Assembly (NCBI GenBank): GCA_037127315.1
Contig: JBBBDQ010000228.1
Span: 186,501 to 250,500, forward strand
Origin: Ascarosepion bandense
Lineage: Eukaryota > Mollusca > Cephalopoda > Sepiida > Sepiidae
Direction of reading: 5' to 3'
Length of the DNA stretch: 64,000 bases
Under the pieces are notes generated by a model. It worked only from the letters and a program-made list of their open reading frames with translations, searched no databases and was not told the DNA's origin. Below, piece by piece: positions 33,685 through 44,933 of this stretch. The position numbers and the translations under genes are program-made. How positions within the stretch are numbered: the stretch's first letter is position 1; every line of letters begins with the position of its first letter.

Positions 33685-33956
33685 GAGAACTAAACACATT
33701 ATTTAGAGTGATTAAATTATAATTAGTTTCTATGAACTAGATTAGCGCATTTCTTCAGACCAAATATCTTCTCGGATTAACATTTCTTTTAAAATGAAAT
33801 TGAAATTAATTTACATGATCCAGAACAGAGATTTCGACCTTATCTAGTTTAAGAATCATTCCGGGAAAATATTTGTACCGAATGAAACGAATATAGAAAT
33901 GAACTAAAGTAGTTCATAAAATAAATTTTAATTTATAACCACTCTAAATGATGTAT
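33685..33956. repeat. Imperfect inverted repeat, arms about 50 bp
   Basis: Sequence around 33694-33739 (ATTATTTAGAGTGATTAAAT...TATGAACTA) is an imperfect reverse complement of 33909-33956. It lies directly after the hammerhead hairpin and may be part of the same insertion. Confidence 0.5.
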
Positions 33957-34091
33957 GTAGGTTTCCTTTATAAATAGCATATTGCTCTGGATAACATCCA
34001 ATGAGCTCGCTATACAGATCTAACACTTAATATTTTATATTAAGTAAATCTTGTTGGATTACCCCCACCATTCACAGACTTTACATCACTA

Positions 34092-34092
<1 letters not shown>

Positions 34093-34138
<46 letters not shown>
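34093..34138. repeat. (TA)n microsatellite
   Basis: About 45 bp of AT repeats. Confidence 0.9.
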
Positions 34139-34140
<2 letters not shown>

Positions 34141-34374
34141 CTAGACAAAAATGCGTCAATGAAACTTTATTTACAAACTAAATTTGTTACAATGAATACT
34201 TATTCTATTCATACAAATCTATCATAAGTCTTGTTGGTATTAACCCATTGAGGTTGATATAATCTAAATGCAAATCAAATCAAACCAATCTAAATCTTGT
34301 TTCGCATGTCACATCTGGGCGATTTATCTAAAATTGGTTCCTTTAGTAATTTATTACTACGACTAATCTTGAAC

Positions 34375-34740
34375 AACAAATGAGGATATTATCTGACCCA
34401 CGCCAAAGTCTTGCAAAGAGCCAACACTCAAAGCATCGAATCGCTGATGATGAAACACTCTCTTCGACATGGAGCAAGTATAGAAGAGTCAAGGTTTCTA
34501 CGTCAGTGAGTTCAGTTCAGGGAAAAGACAACGGGTTGTCTTGTTCGAAGATACAAGGATCAACTCAAAACAAGTCTGAAAGACACTGGACATACGTAAA
34601 TCTTTTCAAATACAAGCTCGCAACCATACCAACTGGTAGAGTTTCATCACCATCGGATCAAAAATGTCGAAGCCACTAAAATAGCCATCCTTACACACAC
34701 TGGAGTGATCCATGGGTTTCTGAGACACCACTACCCAAAC
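34375..34740 (+). pseudogene. LINE ORF2 C-terminal remnant (clade unresolved)
   Basis: In shifting plus-strand frames the sequence reads AKVLQRANTQSIESLMMKHSLR, then EGK-like R, RRYKDQLKTSLKDTGHT, and a tail with HTGVIHGFLRHHYPNS. This is the order seen at the C-terminus of LINEs whose end carries LRWAGHV and GKR...RYKDTLK blocks. No RT active site is left. At least two frameshifts are present. Confidence 0.55.
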
Positions 34741-35144
34741 TCCATCAGTTATACAAATTGCTTGCAGTAGTACTGTATTGGCTAATATCTCTACCTGGCA
34801 ATATTCCTCAACCCTATTTTATTATCTTTGAATAATTCGAGTATACACAGTCGGTACTCACTCATCACATAAGTAGGACTCAGTGAGGTACATGTTCCCA
34901 AGGCATCAATTCTACAATCTCTAGCTTCTGCTGTTAACATAATAAATTTCTTCCGGGCCACATTCATGCTCCGTTTCGACATGGTATTAGGCTAAATATG
35001 TGATCTTGTGACCATAGGTAGGGAATAGGCAAATGTATAACCTGATATATCTCAAATAAACTCTCCTTATCCAGTGATGGTATGGATATTACAACCAGTA
35101 GTTTGTTATCCTTCAACAAAGTTATGTAACCCAGGGCCCGATAA
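34741..35144. other. No gene recognised
   Basis: A 63-codon minus-strand frame at 34791-34982 has no recognised motif. Nothing else is supported. Confidence 0.4.
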
Positions 35145-35455
35145 TTTAAACTTATTTATAAATGGATTTTTGTCTGAGTGTGTGTGTGTGTCCGTTACCT
35201 ATAGACTCCGAAACGGCTGAACCGATTTTCTTGAAAATTTACACAGTTGTACTATAAGCGTCTGCTAGTGTTCTTAGCTAGGTTTTGTGTCGAGGTACCC
35301 CCGATAAATATCGAAAATCGATAATCAAAAAAATCAGGTTGTAGAAGGAGTGGTCCGATTTTAATCAAATTTGATACCCTCATAGACAAAGACAAAAGAA
35401 ACTATATTCAGAAGTTTCAAGGTTGCATTTCTTACAATAGTGCAGAAAATCGATA

Positions 35456-35494
<39 letters not shown>

Positions 35495-35675
35495 GCAAGA
35501 TATTTGTGTGTGTGTCTCTTTATCTAACTTTATGTCCTTTATACAAATCCACAATTTTTATCCGATTCTCACCAAACTTCACACAAATATTCTTTAGGCT
35601 GGGTCTGAGCTCCAGGACCATGGATTAGTTTTAAAGCTTTCATTACGCCCGAGCAACGCCGGGCTATACTGCTAG
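35145..35675 (+). mobile_element. Helitron-like non-autonomous element, copy 1
   Basis: Begins TTTAAACTT (consensus TCTAAACTT) after an A and ends with the hairpin CCCGAGCAACGCCGGG, ten further bases and CTAG, followed by T. Insertion between A and T, a terminal CTAG and a subterminal hairpin are Helitron hallmarks. It shares with the other four copies the blocks CCGTTACCTATAGACTCCG and GGTACCCCCGATAAATATCG. An internal (TA)n run lies at 35457-35490. There is no coding capacity. Confidence 0.8.
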
Positions 35676-36224
35676 TATTTCCATTATTTTTTAGTTTCTG
35701 ACAGGCTAATTGAATTTAAAAACTACTCTGCCTGCTGCTTCGTTCTCTTCGTACAGCTACTTGTCTCGCTTGACTGCATTCAATGAGGCTTCACTTTTAA
35801 CTGATTTTGCTGCTGTTGAAGCCATTTTGCTTTTTCGATTTTATTCTTTCTTTTTTCATTAACGGCTCCCATATCGTATTATTATCCATGCAAAGTATTC
35901 TAAGGAGAACCACATAACCCATCATAGGTGCGGATTCTTTCAGATATATGACTTTTTGTTTTTGTCCAGTATTTTGTAATTTATTCCACAGGGGTTAGTT
36001 ATGCCGTTATATATGAATAGACAGTATTTACCAACCTTACCGCGCAAGGCTAGATGTGACACAAGGTCATTTTATTGTGGGTCTTCCAGGTTATATATGA
36101 ATGGACAGACATACACAGATAGCTGAAAAAAAGTGACAGAAAAAGATTAGAAGAGATGATTGAAATGTTATATTACTTTCTATCTATGCATATTTCTCCA
36201 GAGACAAAATGCTGTAGTGAAAAC

Positions 36225-36225
<1 letters not shown>
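35676..36225. other. No gene recognised
   Basis: AT-rich spacer. Nothing is identified. Confidence 0.4.
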
Positions 36226-36276
<51 letters not shown>

Positions 36277-36363
36277 AGTGAATGCAATGAATACAACTGG
36301 AATTTGAACTCGGCTCTCCGATTTCTCGTTCCGAGCCGATATCCACTGCACCACAACGCACAT
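36226..36363 (-). mobile_element. Short tRNA-SINE head with (TA)n tail
   Basis: The reverse complement of 36274-36363 is the tRNA-like head of the SINE (TGCGTTGTGGTGCAGTGGAT, then GCCGAGTTCAAATTCC). It continues to CATTCACTCGGA and straight into the (TA)n run at 36226-36273. The longer SINE body is absent, as in the copy at 58757-58939. Confidence 0.75.
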
Positions 36364-36507
36364 CCGAAGTTTGTATTACCCATTGTAATAACCTAAAATC
36401 TTTGATAAATTATATTACTCTGTTAAATTAAATAAATGAATTTAATATTCAGTTCTCTTGAGTTCGTCTCTATCGGAATTTACCTTGATTGTATACCAAG
36501 TGTACAA

Positions 36508-36510
<3 letters not shown>

Positions 36511-36553
<43 letters not shown>

Positions 36554-36581
36554 AGAGAGAGAGAGAAATAATAAAACTGAG

Positions 36582-36616
<35 letters not shown>
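36511..36616. repeat. Compound (TA)n and (GA)n microsatellites
   Basis: Two AT runs (36511-36550 and 36584-36616), each followed by a GA run and the same phrase ATAATAAAACTGAGATAA, which indicates a local duplication of about 75 bp. Confidence 0.85.
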
Positions 36617-36636
<20 letters not shown>

Positions 36637-36734
36637 TAATAAAACTGAGATAACTAGATAAATAGATAATCCGATTGAAATAGATAGACAGACATATATG
36701 AAACCATCTCCCTTACACACACACATCTATTCTT

Positions 36735-37105
36735 CATGTGCCGTGTCCTTTCAGGATGTAGGCGTTTATGTACTTTAACTTGGCTCTGTCACTTGTCGCT
36801 CTCAATATATTTTTCTATTGGTATCTTTTCTAAACCCCGCACCGCTATCCATTTGCTCAGACCTAACAAGTACGTCTCGCGCTGCTTTCCCCTGTTTCTC
36901 CTTCACCTTACCAGACTTGTGAGTATTAAATTCTTCGGGCTCTCCTTCCTCATTACGTCTAAAGAGAACCTCGTTCATCTCTTCCTGATATATATTATGA
37001 ATTTTCTTCTCGTTTGCATCCTTTCCAAAATTTTATCGTTGCACACATGCTCCTTCCATGTTATATTCAGCATCCTTCTGTAAAACCACATTTCTGTTGC
37101 CCCAA
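36735..37105 (-). pseudogene. RTE/BovB-like LINE, C-terminal fragment
   Basis: The minus strand reads TEMWFYRRMLNITWKEHVCNDKILERM followed by RRKFIIYIRKR (36975-37105). A degraded continuation with frameshifts reaches GHMK-like sequence at 36735. It is homologous to 43550-43897. The left end merges with microsatellite DNA. Confidence 0.7.
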
Positions 37106-37203
37106 GCAGAGAGATAATAAGAGTGAAATAGACATAAACAGATGATGAGACGAAGATAGATATAAGACATAGATACATAGACGATCAGATTTAAATAGCT
37201 AGC

Positions 37204-37230
37204 TAGCTAGAAAGAGAGAGGGAGATAGAG

Positions 37231-37262
<32 letters not shown>

Positions 37263-37269
37263 ATGATAA

Positions 37270-37347
<78 letters not shown>

Positions 37348-37459
37348 ACAGAAGACCAGACTGAAATAGATAGACAGATATATATATAGGTGTGTGTGAG
37401 TGTGTGCGCGCTCGCGTTTTTCGGTTCATATCTGTCTATCTATTTCAGTCTGGTCTTCT

Positions 37460-37511
<52 letters not shown>

Positions 37512-37753
37512 GAAGAAAGTGAAAAGAGAGAGATAATAAAACTGAGATAATAAACAGACAGCCAGATTGAAATAGATAGATAGATAGATATAAACCGACT
37601 AATATATATATATATATATATATATATTATCCTACGTTTTACGCACGAGTTTATGCATTTTTCAGCAATCGTCGGATGCTTATCATACTGCTCTTTTTAA
37701 TATATTGATGTGCATATGCGTGTATACACACATAGATATATACTTATTTTTCT

Positions 37754-37795
<42 letters not shown>

Positions 37796-37823
37796 TAAGA
37801 TATATATATATATATATACAGTA

Positions 37824-37860
<37 letters not shown>

Positions 37861-37989
37861 AGTCAATTAGAGAGAAATAGATGACGACACTGAGATTGAT
37901 ATATTATAAATCTAACATAGATAAATAATAACCGATCAGTCTTAAATAGCTAGCTAGCTAGCTAGATAGATAGATATGAAGCGATTAAC

Positions 37990-38026
<37 letters not shown>

Positions 38027-38040
38027 GATAGATATGAATA
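37204..38040. repeat. Microsatellite cluster: (GA)n, (TA)n, (GATA)n, (GAAA)n, (GCTA)n
   Basis: Dense simple repeats: GA runs at 37205-37260 and 37493-37512, TA runs at 37273-37318, 37462-37493, 37602-37627 and 37757-37858, TAGA at 37317-37346, GCTA near 37945-37965 and GAAA at 37988-38027. No coding sequence. Confidence 0.9.
37346..37463. repeat. Perfect 36-bp inverted repeat
   Basis: 37346-37381 (AAACAGAAGACCAGACTGAA onwards) is the exact reverse complement of 37428-37463, with 46 bp between and TA runs outside both arms. It lies in the microsatellite cluster. Confidence 0.85.
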
Positions 38041-39590
38041 GGCTTAGACACATGTGTAGGTATAGACTAATAAATAAATCTGAAAACATTGATACGGAGC
38101 GAGGTTTAACCTGACTGAATTTAATAGATTTGAGACTGCGATTGATGGAGTGATCTATAAAATATGCACAACTATAGATCCATTAATATATCAATAATTC
38201 CTATAGCTTAAGCCCATTCAACTGAACATATGGGTAGATATCCATTTGCTTAGTTTAACATACGTGCATAGATACATAGGTGGGTGTGTATTCTGAGATG
38301 TGAACGTAGATGTGCATATCTGAAGACCGAAAGAGATAAAGATATGGACATTTATTTCTCGAGTTTCGTTTCAGGAATTTAATCAAATTAATTTGATTTA
38401 ATTCACGGAACGAAAGGAAGACACCTGTCACAAGATTATCCCATATCCAATTTGGAATTCAGAATTCTTCCAATTCTTTTCTTGATGAAAATGGAAGCCA
38501 AATGAAATAAGATCATGTATTATACATACGTACATACATATATGTATATATAATTTGAATATAAGTAGAATAACGAGAAAAGAAAAAAAAGAGATATATG
38601 TATGTTCCTTCCTGTAAAATATTCATTTATAGAAAAAAAGATTTCGAGAGTATTAGACTATGTGAGGAGGTAGGGATTTCTACGAATTTGTTGAATGAGA
38701 GTGAAATTTTTCATACGTAAATATTCTAAGTCCATTTATTACCATCCGGATGCCATATTAGTACGTTTTCCCCTAACAGAAGACGGTGAATATTTAACGA
38801 ACTCACCACTTCAGTTCTTATTAACAATCTAAATTTTTGCCACAAGAATGACTATATTTTTATAACTACTTTTATTTAAAAGAAATTTATCATGAAGTTC
38901 TCTTCGCAGTTTCGTGATTTTGTTAAGAGTCGTTTTTGTAGAATAAAACAATCAAACTTTGGACTCTTTTAAACTTATTTTTATTGTGATTTTTAGACAA
39001 GTCGTTGTTTATATTCTATAAATATTTTCGGCGACTATCGTATTCATTTTTTTTCTTGCGACTAGGAGTTTTTGATTGGTTTATAGTCAATAACATTTTG
39101 GAGTCTCCCCAAATTTATTGGTATTTTTACTGAGATTGATTTAGGCTTGTTGTTGTTTCGAGCTCAATAAATACGGTAGGTTGTCTTCATATTGGTATTT
39201 TGGTCTGTCATTTTAGAATACCTCATCTTCGTCGTGATCTTTAACTAAAAAGTTTCAGGCCAATTTTTCCTATATCCAATTAGTATTTGATAATGATGTC
39301 ATTTTCGTTAATTTTGCCTGAGACTCTTAAACAATTCATTGTTTTTTCTTTATTTATAATCATTATAAAATATATTAAGTGAAAATAAAATTAAACATTT
39401 GAGGCAGCGGCTTGCTATCCATAAAAATGATTTCCAGGAATGTTTCTAAAACGACTCTGAGTAGCGTATGGGGGTTATTAATGTTACTGCAGCTTTTTGT
39501 TAATGTAGTAAAGCTCAAATATTTAACGATAAACCCTCAAGTTAGGTTCGCCTATCGCCTGGGTCACAATCATCCGATGTCTTTTTTTTT
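38041..39590. other. AT-rich region without recognised genes; one 52-bp palindrome
   Basis: Nothing coding is recognised. Positions 38364-38415 form a near-perfect palindrome (22 of 26 pairs) starting TTTCGTT and ending AACGAAA around the centre CAAATTAATTTG. Confidence 0.45.
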
Positions 39591-39591
39591 A

Positions 39592-39990
39592 AATAATCAT
39601 TTCACCCAAGCAAGGTAGTAATATATAAGAGTAGAGTGATGAGAAAGAGGAACAAGTTATAGGGGGTGTCAGAAAATGGGTAAGAGAAGGATGAGAACAC
39701 TAGTGTGAAGAGAGCCGGATAAGGGTGGAGTCGACGGGAAAAAGAACATGATGCAAGGGTTGTCAGGGAAACGATGCGAGTCAAGGAGATAGGAGATTGC
39801 AATTGACATTACATTTAAATTCTTAAAGATTTTAGCTGTCAGAGAAGCAAGTATACAGAAGGGAGATCCACAGGCGGGAAGTGCAAGAAAAGAAGCTCAA
39901 AGAGTAGAAGTTGTTATATTTCATTAGTTTCATTGTAAAAGAGTGGGGCCTTTTTGTTAGTCTGCAAGCTCGAGTAAATTTATGTTGTTC
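39592..39990 (-). mobile_element. CR1/Jockey-like LINE 3' end fragment
   Basis: Starts (3' end) with TAATCATTTCACCCAAGCAAGG on the plus strand, the reverse complement of the family's 3' signature, followed by 3'UTR and the last codons. It matches 29856-30190. Truncated near 39990 by another repeat. Confidence 0.7.
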
Positions 39991-40135
39991 CCAGGTTCAC
40001 CCTGGCCGAGTGTGATCGAACCTGTTACGTTCCCAGCTATGGGTAAATAGTTAACTCCCAAACCAGGTTCGAAACACTATGAGAGGGAAAAATATATTAT
40101 AGTAAAAATTCCAGTAATATATTTTTTTAAAAAAC
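39991..40135 (+). repeat. Dispersed tRNA-like repeat with minisatellite-type tail, copy 1
   Basis: Contains TGGCCGAGTGTG (40003-40014, A-box-like) and AGGTTCGAAAC (40065-40075, B-box-like), the conserved core CCCAGCTATGGGTAAATAGTTAA, and an AAAATTCCAGTAATATATTT-type tail. Related copies are at 45370-45445 (minus), 50935-51395, 58550-58755, 60745-60840 and 62023-62110. Confidence 0.55.
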
Positions 40136-40267
40136 GAAATTGCAAAATTCTCAAAAAAATGAATTTGATAACCCGCCAAACAAGCAAAAAATCTTAGACA
40201 TTCATTATTTCATAACGATTATGAAACCATCTTGCGACATTTTATTCCACTATTCTTGAACAATAGT

Positions 40268-40675
40268 ACTTGTCTATATTTCTGAGATGAGGTAGTATTT
40301 ACAGTATTTACATTATTCAGACATTGTTGTACAACGTTTTGGCAGTTGTACCCTCCCTCCGGCTTTCTTCAGCCTTCAGACACATGGCCCATGGCCCAGT
40401 GGATGTAGACGTTGTTTAGTTTCTGTGACTTGACCCAAAATAGTTGTGAGTACAATACCAAGCTACAGCAGTGATGAACAAGTAACTTAAAGAGTTAAGG
40501 GAGATAAATCATGACTATCAGAAGAGACACTACTGCAGAAGAAATGGATATCATGTATCCCATTGATTGTAATAAAATTTCAGTTCAAAATTCGTAGCAC
40601 CTGAAGAAGGCAGGAGCATACAACGGCTGAAACGTCGTACAAATGGCAACAAAGCTACGTTTTATGTTCGGGTAA
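40268..40675. mobile_element. Long-TIR composite element with tRNA-like core and hammerhead-like ends, copy 1
   Basis: The left end (40270-40380) and right end (40599-40672) are inverted relative to each other. Each carries a CTGAAGAA...GAAACGT or AAAACGT module (plus-strand copy at 40603-40640). Between them is a tRNA-like stretch with GGCCCAGTGGATG and GTGAGTACAATACC. Its relative at 44934-45302 preserves more of the right end. Confidence 0.55.
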
Positions 40676-40970
40676 CTTTCAGGAAATTTCGAAGAAGACC
40701 TTTTATTTAATCTAAAGAGTAGTTGTTCTTATCCCACTGGGCATGTCTAACAATGTCTATTTATTTATTTAGAACTGATGAGTTTTGGGTTTTTTTTATA
40801 AATAGTCCGCATGTAAAAATGATAACTGATTTCTTGTCTGGCTAGTATCACCTTTTGTTAAGGTGTAATATCATCGCTTTTTAAAAACGCTTTCGTGATA
40901 CCGGTTTGTAATTTATTTCATAGTTTCATATCGCCTTTACTTTAAATGCGTAGGATTTTCAATAAAAACA

Positions 40971-41224
40971 AAAGAAAAACTTATATTAGACGATACATTA
41001 TCAGTGGACATTATCAAGGCAAATATAATGATATTACGTTGCAACAGTGTCGTTACTTTTCGAAATTTTTAAATTCGAGAACGCTTTGAAATATACTTCG
41101 GTATTACCAAAAGTCAAGGTAAACTTTTACTGCTGTTTAAAAATACATATTTCAAAATAAAATTATTACATTTGCTTTGATAATGTCCATTGATACGCGT
41201 CGACAAATATAAGATTTTCTTTTA
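40971..41224. repeat. Inverted repeat, arms about 63 bp (MITE-like)
   Basis: 40971-41033 (containing GTGGACATTATCAAGGCAAA) is an imperfect reverse complement of 41161-41224 (containing TTTGCTTTGATAATGTCCAT). About 125 bp lie between. No coding sequence or clear target duplication is seen. Confidence 0.6.
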
Positions 41225-42700
41225 TCGTTATTCTTGTTGTCTTTTGACATATATATAAATTTAGCTATATCTGAATGTTTACACACTGTATCTGGTTTAT
41301 TTTATCAAAATAAAAAAGGTAGAATCGTATGAAAATAACTATGAAATATATTCGTCCATTTCCAACATGTCTGCTTCACCGAAAGTTTTTTTTATAGATT
41401 CCAAGTTATTTTCCAAGGCATGAAACCAATAAAAGAACATATATTTCTTTTTTTTTGTAAAGTATGTTCTATTATGAGACAGATTTGTATAACTTCATTG
41501 TTTGTCAGTTAATACTTTATTTTATCATTTTATTTTATTGCTTGTATTATTTCCCCATAACAAACAACAGACAAAATTTCTGTATTCGCCATTCAAAACT
41601 TTTTAAATAAAGACGAAATAAACTTAGTTCAAATTTTGAGTTTCGGTTCGTTTCTGTCAGCAATAAATGTGCTACTAAAAATAAAATTTCTGACATAGGA
41701 GATGAACCACTTTCTCGAACGCATAACTATCGCTGCGTTTGAATCATATAACCGTGCTCACATCCACTGTTTACTCACTACATGCGTTTAATTTTTTCTT
41801 TATGTCAGATAAGGTTTTGCCAGATACCTGCTGAAAGACAACTAAAACATTTTGAATTAACTGCGTAAAGGTTCAATATCTACTGCCATACTACCAGCAT
41901 AATGCAACAGACATCATTACTTTCTGAGTGATCGTGTAATTTTGCAAAACGTATTTTTGTTTTTCACAAAAAGAAAAGAAAATTTTCTAACTAGGTTAAC
42001 TTACCTCATTAAATACTCAAAATAGTTCTCACATGATGGATTTATGGGGAGAACTTTCCAACTCTGGAACCGGATCTTTGGAAGTTTATGTTACGAAAAC
42101 GAACTTTTTGTCGGTAAACGACTCTTTTCCAGTCAGAAATTCATCCAGTACTTTATCATTATTAAAATCGTCAATCATTTGGCGGAAAAACGTTGGCATC
42201 GCTGACGATACGGATAAAGTATCTTTGAGTGACTGTGTCTACGTGAGTCTATTAATAAATCAGTAAGACATGTGAGTGCTGTAGAGAATAAAAGCTTTGC
42301 GTTTTATTTTGCGGTCATATGTTGCAACATAGGAGTATAGTGAACGGATTTAAGATATCTATAAGCATTGTTCTGAATAAGATACAAAAGAAATATATCA
42401 ATTAAATTTTATGGATATACATATAAGGCTGTTTGAATGCCTCCTCTAAAAAATTTAAAAAAAAGAAAAAAAAGAAATGGCGTTTCATTGAAACTGTAGA
42501 ACGTAATATGAGGATCCGCTTCCCGGATAAAAGTTGTTTGAATGCCCCAAAAAGACAATAATATGAATGAACCTTGCTTGCAATATGCATCAAACTTATA
42601 TTAATTTTAATGTTTAAAATAATTTAAATTTTAGGCAAACTTTTGATCAGGTGAATGCTGCCTAATATTGCGATTGTGTTTTACAAAATAACACATTTGC
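41225..42700. other. AT-rich region, no gene recognised
   Basis: Small open frames, such as 77 codons at 42033-42266, lack recognisable motifs and any supporting context. Confidence 0.4.
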
Positions 42701-42717
42701 GCGAGGTACAGTGAGAC

Positions 42718-43050
42718 GTTGTGGTACAGTGGATATCGGCGTGCGATGTGCGTTGTGGTACAGTGGATATCGGCTCGGAACGAGAAACCGGGGAGCCGAG
42801 TTCGAATTCCAGTGGAATCCATTGTATTCACTTACGCGCAAATACCCTTGGGAAAGGTATTAATCCGTCTATTCCTTTCAGTTATGGGTTAAATAACAGG
42901 ACAGATTGGGTTCTATAGCCTTGGTCGGCAACCAGTCTACCGCAGAAAGCAATGGCAACCTACTGCGGGATAATCTTCTGCCCAGTCAGTCATGTCTCTT
43001 TCGAGACATGATCGCCCAAGCGTGTATCACGTATGGCACTTAACTGGCTG
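42718..43050 (+). mobile_element. tRNA-derived SINE with 10-bp target-site duplication
   Basis: Flanked by the direct repeat ACAGTGAGAC at 42708-42717 and 43051-43060. The head is partly duplicated (GTTGTGGTACAGTGGATATCGG at 42719-42740 and again at 42753-42774). The tRNA-like region has GAGCCGAGTTCGAATTCC (B box). The body carries the conserved blocks shared with 27591-27890 and ends at GTATGGCACTTAACTGGCTG. It split an RTE-like LINE, whose frame resumes right after the duplication. Confidence 0.88.
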
Positions 43051-43060
43051 ACAGTGAGAC

Positions 43061-43897
43061 TATTCTCAGGATACTAGATGTTATGCCAGGATTTGTCATC
43101 GGAGGCCACAATTTGAACAACATAAGATACGCAGATAATACAGTGCTGAGTGCAGACACGGAAAGGAAACTACAAAACCGTCTACAGAAGGTAGCTGAAG
43201 AGAGTGACAAAAAAGACTACAAATAAAAGGCAAGAAAACCAAATGCATACTCATCAGCAAAATGAGCAACCCAAAATGCCAAATACAGGTGGAGGGATAC
43301 CAAAATCAAGGGATGTATTCTAACAGAAGATAAAAAGTGCAACACAGAGATCCGAAGGTGAATTGGCATGGCAAAGGACGCGTTCCGGAAGCTGAGTAAA
43401 GTATGAAGACAGAAAACTTTTACTAGAAACAAAGAAGTGAGTACTAGTTTGCTATGTGATGTTAGTTCTTTAGTATGGCAGTGAATGTTGGGCAATATCA
43501 TCAAAGATGAAGGAAAGACTTGAAACAGCTGAAATGTTGTTCTACAGAAGGTGCTTCAGATATCCTGGACCAAGCATGTGAGCAATGATGAGATGCTGGC
43601 AAGAATGAAAACTAAGTGGAAGTTAATATTGAGCATCAGGAAGAGACAACTGAAGTTCCTTGGACATGCAATGAGGAAGGAGGGCTTGGAGAACCTGGTA
43701 CTAACAGGCCGGATAGAGGGAAAAGAGACAGAGGAAAGCAGCGGATAACATATTTGAAGGGCCTGAGCAGGTGGACTATAGAACGGTGGTTGCGAAATGT
43801 TACAGGAAAAAGCGTGCTAAGAGCCACCAGTGATAGGGAGACGGAGAGGGCCTACATGTTGAAAAGACAAGGCACACAGAAGAAGAAGACGATTCAA
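43061..43897 (+). pseudogene. RTE/BovB-like LINE, RT active site to 3' end
   Basis: Reads YSETILRILDVMPGF across the SINE duplication, then IRYADNTVLS (RT active site, second D replaced by N), a K-rich block, CNTEIRR-IGMAKDAFRKL, and at 43551-43748 LQISWTKHVSNDEMLARM with LKFLGHAMRKEGLENLVLTGRIEGK. The last part continues in another frame (43616-43900). It ends with a GAA-type tail at 43880-43890. Several stops and shifts are present. It is the best RTE copy in the window. Confidence 0.82.
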
Positions 43898-43900
43898 TAG

Positions 43901-44933
43901 TATTTGTGTGTGCGATTTGCGGTGTTTGGCACGTTTCTCCTGAATCGCAAAAGTAGTTTAAGATAACAGTATTTTTTTACTAAATGCAATCATAGTTGAG
44001 TGTAAAAATAACTCTTTCGCTATAAAAAGCAAAAAAAAAATATAAAAGGAATAAAAAAATGAAATTACATTTTATCGTTATCTATCCTACTTATTCTCAT
44101 AATCTTCACTCCGTAGCACATTCTCTTTTATTCATATAACACAGCACATTTCTCATAAACATTTTAACAGTAACCAAAAGAGTAGTTAATGTGAGTGGCT
44201 ACTAAACTTTGGATTAGGTAAGCTTTTGGATTTGAAAGAAAAATTTGAAAGCGTTTTGAAAACAAATTGAGAAATTTTTTAAAATGATTGTTAAATTTAC
44301 TAAAAAAACCTGAAAACACTTGAAAACAAATCTGATAATTGGAAAATCTTAACAAAAAGCGAAAAATTGAAAATTGAAAATTCTGATTGGGTAGACATTG
44401 GAACTTACAAGGAATATTTTAAATTTATTCCATGTTAGACAGTGATTTAATTTTATATCAGAAATTTGATTTAAATTGTTGTTTATTTAACGGCATAACA
44501 ACTTTTTGTGGGTATTTTAATACTGAAAGCAGATGTTTTAGGACCTTCGAATGAATTAATATGATATATGTTATTCTGCTTTCACATTTGAATACATGAC
44601 GCATAATACTCAGCTTTTTTGGCATAGACATATGTGTGTATGGACATGATTACCAGAGGTGATGATATATGTGGTTTATGATGTAGTTTTACTAGAGACA
44701 TAATCTAAAATACCTTTTGTTTTTTGGAAGACATTGTAGTGTACTATATGGATAATTCTTGGTTGGTTGAACTGGTTTAGAAGCTTATCAAAGCCAAATT
44801 ATTATTTAATGCTGAAATGTAAATATTTTGAACACAATTTTACGGCTTCTAGTAAAAAATACTATCAGTTGGTATTGTTGTTTATTTTACTCTAACAAGG
44901 TATCGTTGGTAATTTGTTTATATATAAAAAGTA
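43901..44933. other. AT-rich region, no gene recognised
   Basis: Low-complexity A/T-rich DNA (for example 44210-44390). Nothing is supported. Confidence 0.4.

Noticed and set aside
34791..34982. 63-codon minus-strand frame as a gene
   Set aside because: Short, no motif, surrounded by LINE and Helitron debris.
36173..36396. Ile/Tyr-rich frames across TA repeats (also 36442-36726, 37199-37429, 46725-47045)
   Set aside because: They are translations of (TA)n microsatellites.
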